From Magicicada septendecula (Eukaryota > Arthropoda > Insecta > Hemiptera > Cicadidae): DNA of 64,000 nucleotides. Both the position numbers and the translations under genes were made by a program. The notes beneath the pieces were generated by a model. That model ran no database searches. It was not told the origin of the DNA and saw only the letters and a program-made list of their open reading frames with translations. Of this stretch, positions 34,075 to 45,599 are shown one piece after another; the first letter of the stretch is position 1; each line of letters opens with the position of its first letter. The DNA is taken from the NCBI GenBank assembly GCA_034769895.1, contig CM068372.1, forward strand, positions 439,274,958 through 439,338,957, given 5' to 3'.

Positions 34075-35411
34075 CAGTAGCGTACCTAGACCACTGGAGG
34101 CCCGGAGTGGATTTCTGAGGCACCCCTCCTATAATACGGGTGTTTATAACCAAATTTATCTTTAAGTAATACACAGCAAAACACTTTACTGTTACATATT
34201 TATTGTCTAACCACTGTACTGATACATCTAGTTAGGAAACTTTATAAGAAGCTGTAGTAATGTTTGAAATAAAAATCCACTTTCATTATTGTAAATACAA
34301 AGTTTAAAGAAATAATAGAAGTAGTATTATTTATAGGCAGCATTAAATTTATTACAATACTTTTTAATATACAATAAACTTATTTACAGCAAAACAAATT
34401 TATAATTACTGCAAACAATACTTAGCAATTTTTTTCAAGCGAGTTAGCAGTTTCAGTGCAAATAAGGTAAACTTTCTAAATTAGCCGTTTTCTAGATTCG
34501 GTCTTGGAAAATTCGAGTAACTGACACTATTTCCGCACTCCGAATTATTCACTGTTCGGTAAAAATTCTTATGAGAGATTTTAAATAAATTGTTTATGTC
34601 CTGAAATGTTAAATATTGTTCACTGGTGTAATCAATTTTAACGTAGGCCTACATGTTATCGTCCGGTATTTCACTCCGCCGTTTACGTTTTCGTACCGAG
34701 ACACGGCCTTCTTGAGCCGCTGCCGCTGCCGTTGCCGTCCGTGCTGTTTGGGGGGTTCAATCTGCGACTTCCCACTGCGTAGTGAGGCATTGACGCCAGG
34801 TACAACTGGCTCTTCTTTTGTAGTACGAATATATTTCTAATAATAAACTTACCTTTATAAGCTTTTCTAAATATCAATAAACACTTTATGAGGTAGCGTT
34901 GTAAGCTAGATTTCAAAGCAATATGAAAAAATTTACAGGCATTGCACAAATGCAATGCACAGAGAAGGGCATTGAAAATGCTTCAATAAATCTAATGCTT
35001 CAATAAATTTAAAAAATATATATATTTATGTACATTGACCAATCAATGAATTCATTCTTCATTTACCAATGTAAAGATTATAAGTTAAATGTAGTCGCAT
35101 TCATAAGCGAAGCAATAAGTAGTAGTATATGTGTACTACGTTATTGACAACAAAGAAGTAGTTTCTATGGAAACTCACCGGTTCCCATTTTCGATCACGC
35201 ACCAGCGATCGGCCGCAAATGTGCGACACGTCCTTGTAAACATTTTCAATGTTAAAATCTTTGCAATCGCTCGATTAAATCCTGGACCTCTCCTAGTGTT
35301 GCGTTTCAGGACATGACAATAGAACATTTGCAAATACATTAAAAACTTTACCCAAAAAACTTAATTTTTCAAATCTGTCCGCCCCTCCGCCCAACATTTA
35401 CTCCGCTACTG
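34075..35411. mobile_element. hAT-like MITE (CAGTAGCG ends)
   Basis: Begins CAGTAGCGTACC and ends ...GGAG-type sequence reading CTCCGCTACTG, so the termini are CAGTAGCG/CGCTACTG, the form typical of hAT elements. The interior (1.3 kb) has no transposase. A GC-rich patch at 34680-34830 contrasts with the AT-rich rest. The flanking 8-mers (GTAAAAAT, TAAAATAT) are similar but not equal, so the TSD is not proven. Its right end abuts the 3' end of the HINE-like copy A. Confidence 0.45.
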
Positions 35412-35412
35412 T

Positions 35413-36688
35413 AAAATATCGGTATGGAGAACCATAAATGACTTCCATGTTCTAAGATTTATATTTAAAATCATTTTCGAAATTAAATATTTCCATAGAA
35501 ACTACTTCTTTCTACTTACTCCTTCAGCCTTAACCACAGTACTGTGGTCACTAAGGTATACCGCCTCACGTTATCGCACTCGATTTTCACTGATGTTAGA
35601 AGTCGATGGCACTGCCGAAACATCTGGTTTTGCAGAAAACATTGGACTACGGCCAAACAGCCCGGTAAGGAATTTTAACAACAAAATACTTCTTTGTTGC
35701 CGATAACGTAGTAAACATATAAAAAATTATCCCCTCCCCCTTCAACAATTATTTTCATTTATAGAAAATTACCCCCACTCCGTTCAACTAGCCTCTTCAT
35801 TTATAGATATTTCATCTACGTTTCTACAGTGGATTATTATGATCTTCTTATCAGGATACTTTATTTATCAAAATTAAGTACTTTACTCTTGTTAAAACAT
35901 AAAACGTTGCAGGTAAACTACCCTTTCCCCGTAACCGATCTTCACCAAAATCAATATGCCTTGAGTCCTCTACAACTCAGGCAAATACGTAAAAAATTAA
36001 TTGATTCTGTTTGAATTTACGGCAGTTATCGTTCGCCATGAAGAAATTAATCTTGTTAAAACATAAAATGTTGCAGGTAAACTACCCCTTTCCCTTAACC
36101 GATCTTCACTAAAATCAACAGACCTTGAGTTCTCTACAATTGAGGAACGTATGCAAAAAATTATTTGATTATGTTTGAACTTACGGCAGTTATCGTTCGT
36201 CATAAAAATTTACCCTTGTTAAAACATAAAACGTTGCAGGTAAACTACCCCTTTCCCTCAACTGATCTTCACCAAAATCAACAGACTTTGAGTACTTACA
36301 ACTTCAGGAACGTATGCAAAAAATTATTTGATTCTCTTTGAAGGGCAGTTATCGTTCGTCATAAAAATAAAATTACCGTTTTAAAACATAAAACGTTGCA
36401 GGTAAACTACCCTTTTCTCTTAACCGATCTTCACCAAAATCAACAGGCCTTGAGTACTCTACAATTCAGGACTGTATGTAAAACATTATTTGATTCTATT
36501 TGAATTTGCGGCTGTAATCGTTTGCCATAGAAAACATTCTACACACACACACACACACACACACTTTTCGAAAAATGACTTTTCTTCATGTTTTGAGGGT
36601 AGTACAATCAGAATCAGCCGTTATTTCGAACACGATTTTGTTTCGCCATCACCATACTTCCATTTCCTTATGGAACATGGAAGTAAAA
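35413..36688 (-). mobile_element. HINE-like (Helentron-like) element, copy A
   Basis: On the minus strand it starts TTTTTACTTCCATGTTCC and ends AACATGGAAGT ... ATGGTTCTCCATACCGATATTTT. Subterminal inverted repeats ACTTCCATGTT/AACATGGAAGT and a terminal hairpin are present. The interior holds a (TG)n tract, three to four ~160-bp tandem repeats and a block with CTGATGT...GAAAC. It has no protein. This layout matches non-autonomous Helentron derivatives (HINE, DINE-1, pearl elements) as I know them. Confidence 0.6.
35884..36533 (-). repeat. ~160-bp minisatellite in HINE copy A
   Basis: About four units, each with GTTGCAGGTAAACTACCC, CCGATCTTCACCAAAATCAA and CGGC(A/T)GTTATCGTTCG-like blocks on the plus strand. 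A (CA)n tract follows at 36540-36564. Confidence 0.9.
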
Positions 36689-37055
36689 ATGACAAAATTT
36701 GATTACAGGAACTAACAGTGTAAACTGAAAAAGTGTACTTAAAATTTTCTATGCTAAAAAAAAAATTAGTTTCAGACATATGAATAAAAGTGCGGTAATT
36801 TTTGTCATAAGGAGTCTTGTAAATACCGAGCACTTGGTTACAACGAACACGCTCGATAGAAGCGGCTTGGACTGTATTATCAACTTCTCTGTAGCTTCGT
36901 AGTCATTGCTACTCACCGCTGATATCACAGTGTCATCAACATATGTTGTCGCAACATTGACTGCAGACCCAGGAAGAGAACTAGATCATGTGCACATTCC
37001 TGGCAAACTCTTTCTTTGATTTCCTTCAGAATAGATTACGTAATCTTTTGCTAAC
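36689..37055. repeat. Sequence duplicated at 63646-64000
   Basis: Directly next to HINE copy A. It matches the flank of HINE copy C nearly base for base, from ACAAAATTTGATTACAGG through GACTGCAGACCCAGGAAGAG to AGATTACGTAA. It may be part of a longer element or of a segmental duplication. Confidence 0.9.
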
Positions 37056-37183
37056 CTGAAGTTCTCTTACGTTATTTACAGCTGCAATATTTCAGCGAAT
37101 AGTCTGGAAGTTCACCTTGTAGTTTTATCCTTCATACCAAAGTGTAACAAAATGTTTCGTCACCACAAAGAAAAATTGTATAG

Positions 37184-37216
<33 letters not shown>

Positions 37217-37600
37217 AATCATCACCACCACCACTCCAAGGACTAGGCCTTAGACCTGTTCCGGAAACCATCTCCTCCTCGGTCTACCGACATCTCTCAT
37301 TCCAGTAGGGTGATAACCCAAGTCAGGCACAGGTAGACGGATATCAGGCATGCGATTCAAGTGTTCACACCATCTCCTTCTGTAGTCTTCAATCTTCTGG
37401 TGCAATGACACAATGTTTAAATCGCGTTTAATATCCTCGTTCCTTCTCCGATCCAAGAGAGAACAACCTTGCGTCCTTCTTAGAAATTTCATTTCCGCTG
37501 CCTGAATCCTCTGCACGTCTCTTTTACCAAGAATCCAGCCTCACTAAATACAGATACGTGGGGACAGACACAGTTTTATAAAATTTAACTCGGGTATCCT
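37184..37600 (-). pseudogene. LINE reverse transcriptase C-terminus with (ATG)n tail
   Basis: A minus-strand 88-codon run: MQRIQAAEMKFLRRTQGC, RRRNEDIKRDLNIVSLHQ, YRRRWCEHLNRMPDIRL, GMRDVGRPRRRWFPEQV. This is followed by a (GGT)/(ATG)n tail, seen as (ATC)n at 37186-37214 on the plus strand. Upstream, GAGGCTGGATTCTTGGTAAAAGAG-like remnants are broken. It is tail-adjacent to the next copy on the same strand. Confidence 0.82.
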
Positions 37601-37629
37601 TCCGTGTTTTATTTTTCAAGTACCTATGA

Positions 37630-38040
37630 ACACCTTTTCATCATCATCATCATCCTCAAGCTTTAAACCAAGAATGATTTTTTCCGGTCTCAAATAGGCA
37701 AATATATTTCAGCTGGTCACTCCAGCGCTTCCTCGGACGTCCCACACCTCTCCGTCCCCTCGGCTTATAGTTCCATAGTTGTTTGGGGATGCGGCAGTCA
37801 TCCATTCGGCAAAGATGTTCCCACCAATTCAGCCGATACTGGGCGATACTGTCGAGTATTATACTCATAATATTCAGTTCCTGCCGTATATCTGTGTTTC
37901 TTTTATGGTCATGGAGAGCATACCCTGCCACGTGCCTGAGAAATCTCATTTCATCCGCTTGGATGCGACTGGCCTGGCCTTTCGTTTAAGTCCAATTCTC
38001 AGACCCATAAAGAAGTGTGGGAATATCTTTTCGGACCATA
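37630..38040 (-). pseudogene. LINE reverse transcriptase C-terminus with (ATG)n tail
   Basis: A minus-strand 97-codon run from 37949: MRFLRHVAGYALHDHKRNTD, IAQYRLNWWEHLCRMDDCRI, GRRGVGRPRKRWSDQL, then FETGKNHSWFKA and a (GATGATG)n tail. It is the best-preserved member of its group and the uninterrupted counterpart of the MITE-split copy at 58915-59650. Confidence 0.85.
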
Positions 38041-38254
38041 AATTGTATAGCAAAAACCTTTTAATATTTTTTTATCGATATATGTTATCCGTATATTTGA
38101 TAACATAATTTTGCTTTTAAGGTATAAAACGTCAAACGTAAAATTAACAAACATTACAGCATTGATTAACAAATTGTTAACGTTAATCCTATACGAAATG
38201 TGTTACGACTTTGCGTGATCAAACATAAACAGCATATATACACTCGTGCTTCTG

Positions 38255-38364
38255 CCAACGAATGAACTCCGACTTTATCCGAGCAAACACAACACAGCAC
38301 AGCACCAACGACGTTATGCACCAAACTATTGTAATTGTATGTACAAGCGGTAGCAGTGTTGTGC

Positions 38365-38429
<65 letters not shown>

Positions 38430-38540
38430 GTTACTGCAAAGCAAACAGCCGGAGTTTGAAGCGAGGCAAATGTTTTCAATTGTGAATTAATTACACTGAC
38501 AGAATATGTGTGTGTTTAATCAGACACGGGTAGAGTAGTG
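38255..38540. repeat. Family-Y-like repeat with (GT)n
   Basis: Contains GACTTTATCCGAGC at the left and TTTTCAATTGTGAATTAATTACACTGAC at the right, as in family Y. A long (GT)n tract lies at 38366-38427. Confidence 0.5.
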
Positions 38541-38739
38541 TAGTAACTTATTATCTACCACTTTGGAGGAGCCGAGTCGCCTCTACTGATGAACAACGCA
38601 GTCATATTAAAACAGTTTCAAAAACGTGAACTAAGTGTATCAACCTGCAATTTCATTGATTATAGTTATAGTAGACTAAAAAATTATTCTTATTTTTTTT
38701 TATTATTATTTACCGTTTATTTTTTTTTTTGCGTATGAG

Positions 38740-39845
38740 TCACTGTGGAGTACGTTTGGTTCAACTGGTTCTTCCCTTTTTCTCCTCTCCCTTCCTCCTC
38801 TCCCACATCTCCTTCATTCTTGATCGATGCCTCTCCCTCTATTCGTCAGTCAGATGGCACCTGTCCTCTTCTTGGGGTTTTCCCGGAAATCTTGGGCATT
38901 TTTAAATTTATTTTTAAGTGACAAGCACTCTTCAATGTCTTCTTGAGTAATCTAACGTTCTTCTATGTCTTTTTCTGTTTCTTTTAATCACGTATTGGAC
39001 ATTTTGAGCTTTCTGAAATAGTTAAAAAGCTTCCCTGTTTGTCTGCCAGGATTCATTCTTTGAACATGTCCGGAGAAAGTAATTCTTCTTTTTCTTATTA
39101 CGTCTGTGATTTTCTCAACACGTGTGTACAGCTCTTTATTGTGGCGTCTTCCATACTGTTCTCCATCTATTTATCCCAAAATTTTTCTTAACATTTTGCT
39201 TTCTGTGACTTAAAGTTTATCGTCATTTTCTTGTTCAGAGTCAGCCACACAGCTGCATAAAGTGTTTCCGGGCGAATTACAGTTGAATAATGGCTAAGGT
39301 TGGCATTACTGGATATTGATTTATTGTTATATGTGTCCTTGGTTAAAAGGTAAGCAACTTCCATCTTATTAACTCGTCCTTTAATGGCTTCTTATTCTGA
39401 GACTTTGTGTTCAATAACTTCTCCAAGATACCTGAATTTGTCAGTTCCACAGATTTTCCCGTATCGAGTTTTCATTTTTTTGAATATTGTCTTGATGTTT
39501 ATCTTGAACTTGGTTTTTGTCAAAATAAATTTGTAAACCCACTCTTTTGGCTTGTCCTATCAGCAATTCCACATGTCTAGTGACTGTTTCTACTGAATCT
39601 GACAGGATTGCTAGATCATCTACGAACGCTAAACAATCTATTGACAGGTTATCTCTGGTAAAGCCTAGTCTAATTCCCTGGCTGCTGTGATTTTCTTTCA
39701 ATGATTTTCTCCATTCTCTTATTACTTTTTTCAGAATGGAGTTAAAAAGGAACGGCGATAGTATTGTTTCTTTTGTTGTGTTTATTATTTTATTTATTGT
39801 TTTCCGTAGTGACTCTTGTAATAAACGGAAAGTTTTGATCATCTA
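38740..39845 (-). pseudogene. LINE reverse transcriptase, palm to C-terminus
   Basis: A 133-codon open run (39842-39441) has LSPFLFNSILKKVIREW and the catalytic-loop variant LAFVDDLAILSDS, followed by a RVGLQIYFDKNQ-like block. Shifted frames continue with FRYLGEVIEHKVSE, INGRVNKMEVAYLLTKDTYNN, ISSNANLSHYSTVIRPETLYA and a Lys-rich end with KKRTGA-like and EEEGRRKREEP pieces. This belongs to a different LINE group from the GRPRKRW copies. It is 5'-truncated at about 39845 and inactive. Confidence 0.8.
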
Positions 39846-41649
39846 TTATGAAAATTGCCAAGTCTTTGATAAAACTAAAAATAGTTGGTTTTAAACATGT
39901 AGTTTTTGAAAATACAGAAGCACGTTTCAAACTATACAAAATATAAAACAAAATACTGAAAAATATGGATAAATTTCTTGAAAAAACGATAGGTAATAAA
40001 ATAAAATAAAGTGAAAAAGCAATGAAATTAAATTATAATTGAAAATTCCTCACTTACCTTTAACAATTAGCTGTGGAGAGTCGTCAATTGCCAATCACAA
40101 TCACACTTAAATCAAATTACTCAAGACAAAAATCTGATTTACAGAAGACATCCACAATTTCAAAAGCAGATAGTCACTTTACAGACAAAACGCAGAACAA
40201 CCTATGTAAGATATCAAACATTAAAATATAAAATAAAACAAAAAATATTAAAATAAAAGTATTAAAGACATTCACAACCCTTGAACGGTCCACTGTGAGA
40301 TTTGATTGACCCCGTTGTTTGTAGACCTAGCTGTTTGTAAAAAGCAAGGGGTTAGAACTGTTGGTTGGAATGAGGAAAAATTTGATTGTTTATACCTTGA
40401 GTAAGGACTGTCAATACAGAAATTAAAATAGAAGGAAATATTGCAGAGAAAAAAGGAAGAGAAAAATATTCTATGGTGGCGGATTTGATGACGCGGAGAA
40501 ACTTAAACTCCTCGTCTTAACTTTTTTTTAATGAAAACTTTATTATTTTCAATAATTGAATCTAACGAAAACCAGCCAACGACTTAATTTTGATTACATA
40601 TTTTTGTGAATTACACGAAGCTTGTTAATATAAACTCGGTTTACAATAAAACATTATTTCAAACCCTTGTCAAAATTAACTTGCTGCATGCGGGCTTTCG
40701 TCACACTTTTAATGATGAATTTAGATGTAAGGAAAGGCTGTCCCGTGCGAATAATTTTTATGACCTTGACCGTTGACAGATAGCTGATTAAGGTTGAGAG
40801 CATTTTCCGTCCCACGTGCGGAATCCCTGGGGTGAAAAGAAGAAAAATAATCCTCGTTAGTACTGTAACACTGGCGACAAACTCTTTACCAGCCGCCTAA
40901 ACTAAATCACACGAGCCACAACGTTTGAAAGGAACACCGACAGAGGATGAGGAAGAACAATCAAAATCATTCCATAACGGTTGGTTATCTCTGCAAACTT
41001 AGACGGAAGCCACAAGGTCACTGAATTCCAAAACTGCAAATTACACCTTCCGCACGACGACAAACAGTTGAGTGACGACCATGGAGAAAAGGGAAAATGA
41101 CTGCTGAAACATAAATCATAATCGCCAATCATAATCATATTTCCGTATATGCCAGTCAAATACATTAATAAATAATAACGGAAAGACGGTAAGAGCATTG
41201 TTGTGCCGCGGTAACGGTCCATTGTTTCCCAGTAGCTGCTGCTTTCAATTTATATGATAATGATACAAGAAGTCTGAGCGTGTGTGTGTGTTTTCGTGCG
41301 CGCGCGTGTGCAATACACGTTACAAAAGTTGTTAAGTTCCGTTAGCGCGCACACCTGTTTGCATTTTGTGTACACCGACCCGGAAAACTATGCGTTGATC
41401 GTTGATGATACAGGCCTACCCGTCTGGCGTTGTTTAACTCTTACTAGAGAGTTCGCAAAAACAACGTTTACAACTCTTTGGTAAAACCTTTGCACTGAAA
41501 CGAATACATAAATGTTTTTTAGCACTAACAGTAATGTTGGACAGAGGTTCTCTTCATACGACAATAAAGAATACACACTCGCATTTTGGTAAAGCCGTAT
41601 ATTCTTGATGAACGGAATACTGTGCGATCAAATGATTCCCAAGCCAATA
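39846..41649. other. Unassigned
   Basis: AT-rich sequence without a recognised element. The 106-codon minus-strand frame at 41222-40902 is hydrophobic in parts but has no known motif. Confidence 0.35.
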
Positions 41650-42140
41650 AGTCTTATCTGTGCATATCAAATCGAAAGGAGTTTTAGCTAAAACTTTTGA
41701 ATGTAGTATTAACTTTTGAAGATTTCAAAGTTCTGAGGCGCCAGGGCCCAAAAAGTGCGGCAAAAGTTTGATAAAATTGCAAATTCCATGTAGGATATCA
41801 AATTAAAGAGAGTTTTTAGCAAAATCTGTTTATAATAAACAGTTTTTAAAATGTCAATTTTTTTTTTAACCGACGGCAAAAAACGAAATTTAAAGAAATT
41901 GTAAAACTCCAGTCGGGTGTCAGACAAAACGGAATTTGAACTCAAATCCTATCAACTGAAGTTTCTAGCGTTTGTTGTATGATTGCTCTACGATTGTTAC
42001 TTTACTAAACAAGAAATAGCAGCGCAATAGGGATTTCCACAGTTTTTTTTCTACAATTCAATAATTATATAATAGCAAAATTTACCCTACAATAAATGTA
42101 CTTCGTTCAAAATAGTGAGGGAATTCTATGCCCCAGGAAG
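41650..42140 (+). repeat. Dispersed repeat family X, copy 3
   Basis: Shares with 17700-18130 the run CAGTCGGGTGTC(A/T)GAC, TAGCGTTT(G/A)TTGTATGATTGCT, TTACTTTACTAAAC and GGGATTTCC, in the same order. A 78-codon minus-strand frame is incidental. Confidence 0.7.
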
Positions 42141-42147
42141 CACTAGT

Positions 42148-42273
42148 TTAAGCACCCGGGGAAATTATTTATTGTTTTACACGTTCAGAAATAGAGCGAG
42201 TTCTATGGTTCAGGAACCATACTAGTTTAAGCACCCGGGGAAATTATTTATTGTTTTACACGTTCAGAAATAA
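42148..42273. repeat. Direct duplication of ~52 bp
   Basis: ACTAGTTTAAGCACCCGGGG...CACGTTCAGAAATA occurs at about 42150-42202 and 42220-42272, identical as far as I can see. About 18 bp separate the copies. Confidence 0.92.
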
Positions 42274-42477
42274 GAAATCTTACCACCAAATGTTGTTCAT
42301 TGAAACTGAATTTCCAAAGGAATTGCCATCGTTAAGTGAATGTTAGAATTCACTTTTTACTGAAATGTTTGTCAAAGAGCTGTTCTGTATTAGTGCCAGC
42401 GATCCTGGCTGTAGGATGTCAAAGTATTGTACATTCTATAGGCCTATATATATTTTACGAACTACAGCTGCTTTCTT

Positions 42478-42756
42478 CATCATAATCATCATCATTGGCT
42501 CGACAGTCCATTGTGGGCACTGGCCTTCTTCAGAAGATTTCGCCATTCTTCTCTATTCATAGCCATATTCTTCCGGTCTCTAATTACAAGAGTACTGATG
42601 TCCTGACTCACCCCGTCTCTTCTCCTCAGTTTTTGCCTTCCAACTTTCCTTTTACCTTCTGGCTTTGCATTAAACATCTTCTTAATAACTCTGCTTTCAC
42701 GAGCACGTATAACGTGTCCAGCCCATTCTAATCTTGTTAATTTAACAAAGGGTGAC
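42478..42756 (-). pseudogene. LINE C-terminal fragment (ATG tail)
   Basis: On the minus strand: KLTRLEWAGHVIRARESRVI, KKMFNAKPEGKRKVGRQK, then IRDRKNMAMNREEWRNLLKK and AHNGLSSQ, stop, ATGATGATTATGATG. The WAGHV...GKRxVGRxxLR...NREEWRxLL order is a standard LINE C-terminus. It is open over the last 61 codons. Confidence 0.8.
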
Positions 42757-43129
42757 CTACAGCTTCTTTACTCTGTTCTTATTGAATGGTCTTCGTAGAA
42801 ACTTGGTACTGTCGTCAGGAGATTTATAATCATCAAGAAATACTTGAAAGTATACATTTTTCGTGAAATTAAATTTTGTATAAACTATAAAAATTGTGTA
42901 CTATAAAACTGTTCCAGTTTCAAACAAACCTTTTAAATGGCTACCTTTCTCTCATTAGGACAGGGTGGAAATAAACTTAGCAGGCGTCCACAGTCGGGAA
43001 AATGTCTAGACATTTCTGTTAAGGGAACAAGAAGTCATAGTTAAGACATGATGATATGTACAAAACAGATTTGGCCATGTACCTTGCAGCAAATATTTTT
43101 ATGTGAAATGTTGAGATGTGTTTGAAGCT
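42757..43129. other. Unassigned
   Basis: AT-rich sequence, nothing recognised. Confidence 0.35.
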
Positions 43130-43345
43130 ATAAGGGCGTAGCGCGCGGTGGATGAATGCTAACTTTATCCGCGCTGTATGCTGTAACTGAATCGTAGTAT
43201 GTACATAATACGTAGTTTGAAACGTTTTCAACCGTGAATTAATAACACTACTGACGGGTAAACTCTCCAGCTGTGTGGGGAAAACGTACAGTTAGCATAC
43301 ATATTATGAGATGAACCACCACCTCCTCCTCCTCATAGTACTAGC
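43130..43345. repeat. Dispersed repeat family Y
   Basis: Partner of 26927-27250, ending in ATATTATGAGATGAACCACC and (CTC)n instead of the (CTA)n seen there. Confidence 0.6.
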
Positions 43346-44065
43346 CGGTTAGTGTGAAGCTACACATACACTATAAACAAACATTTATATCCCTCACTCA
43401 AACCGTTTATGTCGACAATCAGTCGTAATTAATTTTGTTATTTTACATCAACTACATTGTTACATTGTTGATATGTTTCTGCATATAATTAATCAGGATT
43501 AAGTAGCTTCATCGACAGCAGAACGTTGAAGGCACAAAGAGTCGGCTCCATTGAATGTGATAAACTGCGGTTTATGAAGACTAATCGTTGCCGCTTCAGC
43601 GTTGGCTGAAAACGGCATCTCACCTTGCTAACGGTGGAACGTGATTGGCGCACAGAGACGGTGCCGGAAAGTGCCGCACTTTTACCAACACGTTGTTTCG
43701 TCAAAGGCTTCCGATTGCTATCCATTTGGCCGAGGCAGTATTACTCGAATTCACGTGTACAGTTTTCCACGAAGAGGATTACGCTTCAGATCCGTGTTGG
43801 TATTTTGTTTACAAACGTATTCGACTAAAATTTTACAAGTCCTGAAAAAAATAAAACAAACAAATAACAGTTAATTACAAAAATTCTGACTTGTAAACCC
43901 TGTTGTATTCAGGTAATCGATTTCCTAACAGCAAAACAAGTAATGCTAAAAAAAATCAGTATGCCATTGTTTGCTAGAGTGTGGTAAAAATTAAAAAATT
44001 GAGTGACAAAAAGAAATAATCGATGGGTTGTTATCCTATCTATGTAAAAAATTATAGTACTCACA
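43346..44065. other. Unassigned
   Basis: Several overlapping 66-78 codon frames on both strands around 43490-43870 are mutual shadows with no motif. Confidence 0.35.
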
Positions 44066-44072
44066 AGTTTCT

Positions 44073-44275
44073 TTGGAGAAGCGTAGGGAGACCCTAGGAA
44101 AGATGGAAATAAATCCTATGAAACCGAAACAGGTCCAAGGCCTAATCCTTGTTGGGGAAGAAGACGAAGAAGAAGAAGAAGAAGAAGAAGAAGAAGAAGA
44201 AGAAGAAGAAGAAGAAGAAGAAGAAGAAGAAGAAGAAGAAGAAGAAGAAGAAGAAGAAGAAGAAGAAGAAATAAG
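44073..44275 (+). repeat. Long (GAA)n grown from a LINE tail
   Basis: GAAACAGGTCCAAGGCCTAATCC, the end signature of the (GAA)-tailed LINEs, is followed at 44166-44271 by about 35 GAA triplets. The poly-Glu frame across it is an artefact. Confidence 0.85.
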
Positions 44276-44514
44276 GAGTAAATAAGTAATAAAAACTTAA
44301 AAAAGACCTTTTTACTCAAAATGGAATCCATTCACAGTTATACATTGACAGCAAAACTTGACAAAAGATGCGTACGCTTTGCTGAAAAAGTGAGTTGGAA
44401 TTTGATGAATTTCTTGTTCTACGAGCCGCTTCAAGTCCACATCAGTATTAACGTTGCAGGTGTGTAATTCATTTGAATTATCATATAAAAAGACCAGCAA
44501 TGACCAACGATGAC

Positions 44515-44840
44515 CAGTCTAAAAATTTCCTTTCTTTGACCAATCCGTCAGACTTGAAGCTGATTATTTAGTAAAAGTTTAACTGGGTTTGTAAGATGTA
44601 TATTGCTGGCTGGAGATCGTCTTCTGAAGTGGCGAATATAGCTTGGTCATCCGCGAAGAGAATGGTTTTCAAGCTTTTATTTCGGTGGATTTTAATACCG
44701 TCAGGGGATTGTTGTTTCCATTTTTTTGAGGAGATAATTTAGATATAGGTTAAAAACTAGTGGTGACAGACAGCACTCTTGTCTTACGCCTTGGTTTGTT
44801 TCAATCGGGATAGACTCTTCTCCGTCTTCTCCGTTTTTTC
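44515..44840 (-). pseudogene. LINE reverse transcriptase palm fragment
   Basis: Minus strand: ESIPIETNQGVRQ, CLSPLVFNLYLNYLLKK, a one-base shift in an A7 run near 44730, then SLKTILFADDQAIFATSEDD. The FADD catalytic loop and the LSPLVFN block identify RT. It is in opposite orientation to the next fragment. Confidence 0.75.
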
Positions 44841-44869
44841 GCAGATAATGTAAGGACTAAAGAATACAG

Positions 44870-45045
44870 AAGAAAATAGATTCAACATGTAGATAGAATA
44901 TAAGAAAGTAGACTACCGAAGATAGAGAAAGATCACAACCCTAGAGGCAGAAGAAAAGTTGGTAGGCCTAAGAAAAGGTGGACTGTGGAATTGGAACAGG
45001 CCGCTAAACCCTAAAACCGTTAAGAAGATGGTGATGATGTTAACG
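44870..45045 (+). pseudogene. LINE C-terminal fragment (ATG tail)
   Basis: Plus strand: broken Q-HVDRI, RLPKIEKDHNPRGRRKVG and RPKKRWTVELEQAAKP, stop, then GATGGTGATGATG. Only the final ~55 codons are recognisable. Confidence 0.65.
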
Positions 45046-45599
45046 GGGTTTGTATAATGAGCTGGAGGTCCGTCTCGTGATTATTATTAAAATGAAATAT
45101 AGCCATTTGATATAAGACGCAAATTTTGTATGCTCATAAAATTGAATACTGTGCAGAGAATCTCAAAGAAACATGAAATTAATGTTTGTAATAGATCGTG
45201 TTATAGGTCTACACGGTCTTCTTGAGGATGATATCGATGACGAACCTAGTTATGTTCCAGAGTCTTGAGTTTTATTGGTTTCCAGACTTACGTAATCGTT
45301 TGGGACTTTCAGAATATGCCATTATTTAGCATAATGGTGTGATAACAGGATTCAGCTGTAATTACTAAGCCATCAACAAACACTCAATTGAGCAGAGACA
45401 ACTTAAATTAAAAAAAGCGATTTCAATCTGGGTGGTTGTGACTTTGATAGTGCACTGTCCCGTTACGTATCAGGAAACACTGTGGGTGCTGACAAGATAT
45501 TTAGGTGTGTTAAGTACACGTACAGTTCCAGTGATAAGAATCGCCGTTTCTCACCATGATAAAGCCTACATCATTTTACAATCGCGTTAAACATTTATT
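45046..45599. other. Unassigned
   Basis: No recognised feature. Confidence 0.35.

Noticed and set aside
44073-44285. Poly-glutamate (and opposite-strand poly-Leu) open frame
   Set aside because: It is the translation of a (GAA)n microsatellite. The flanking codons are the LINE 3' end.
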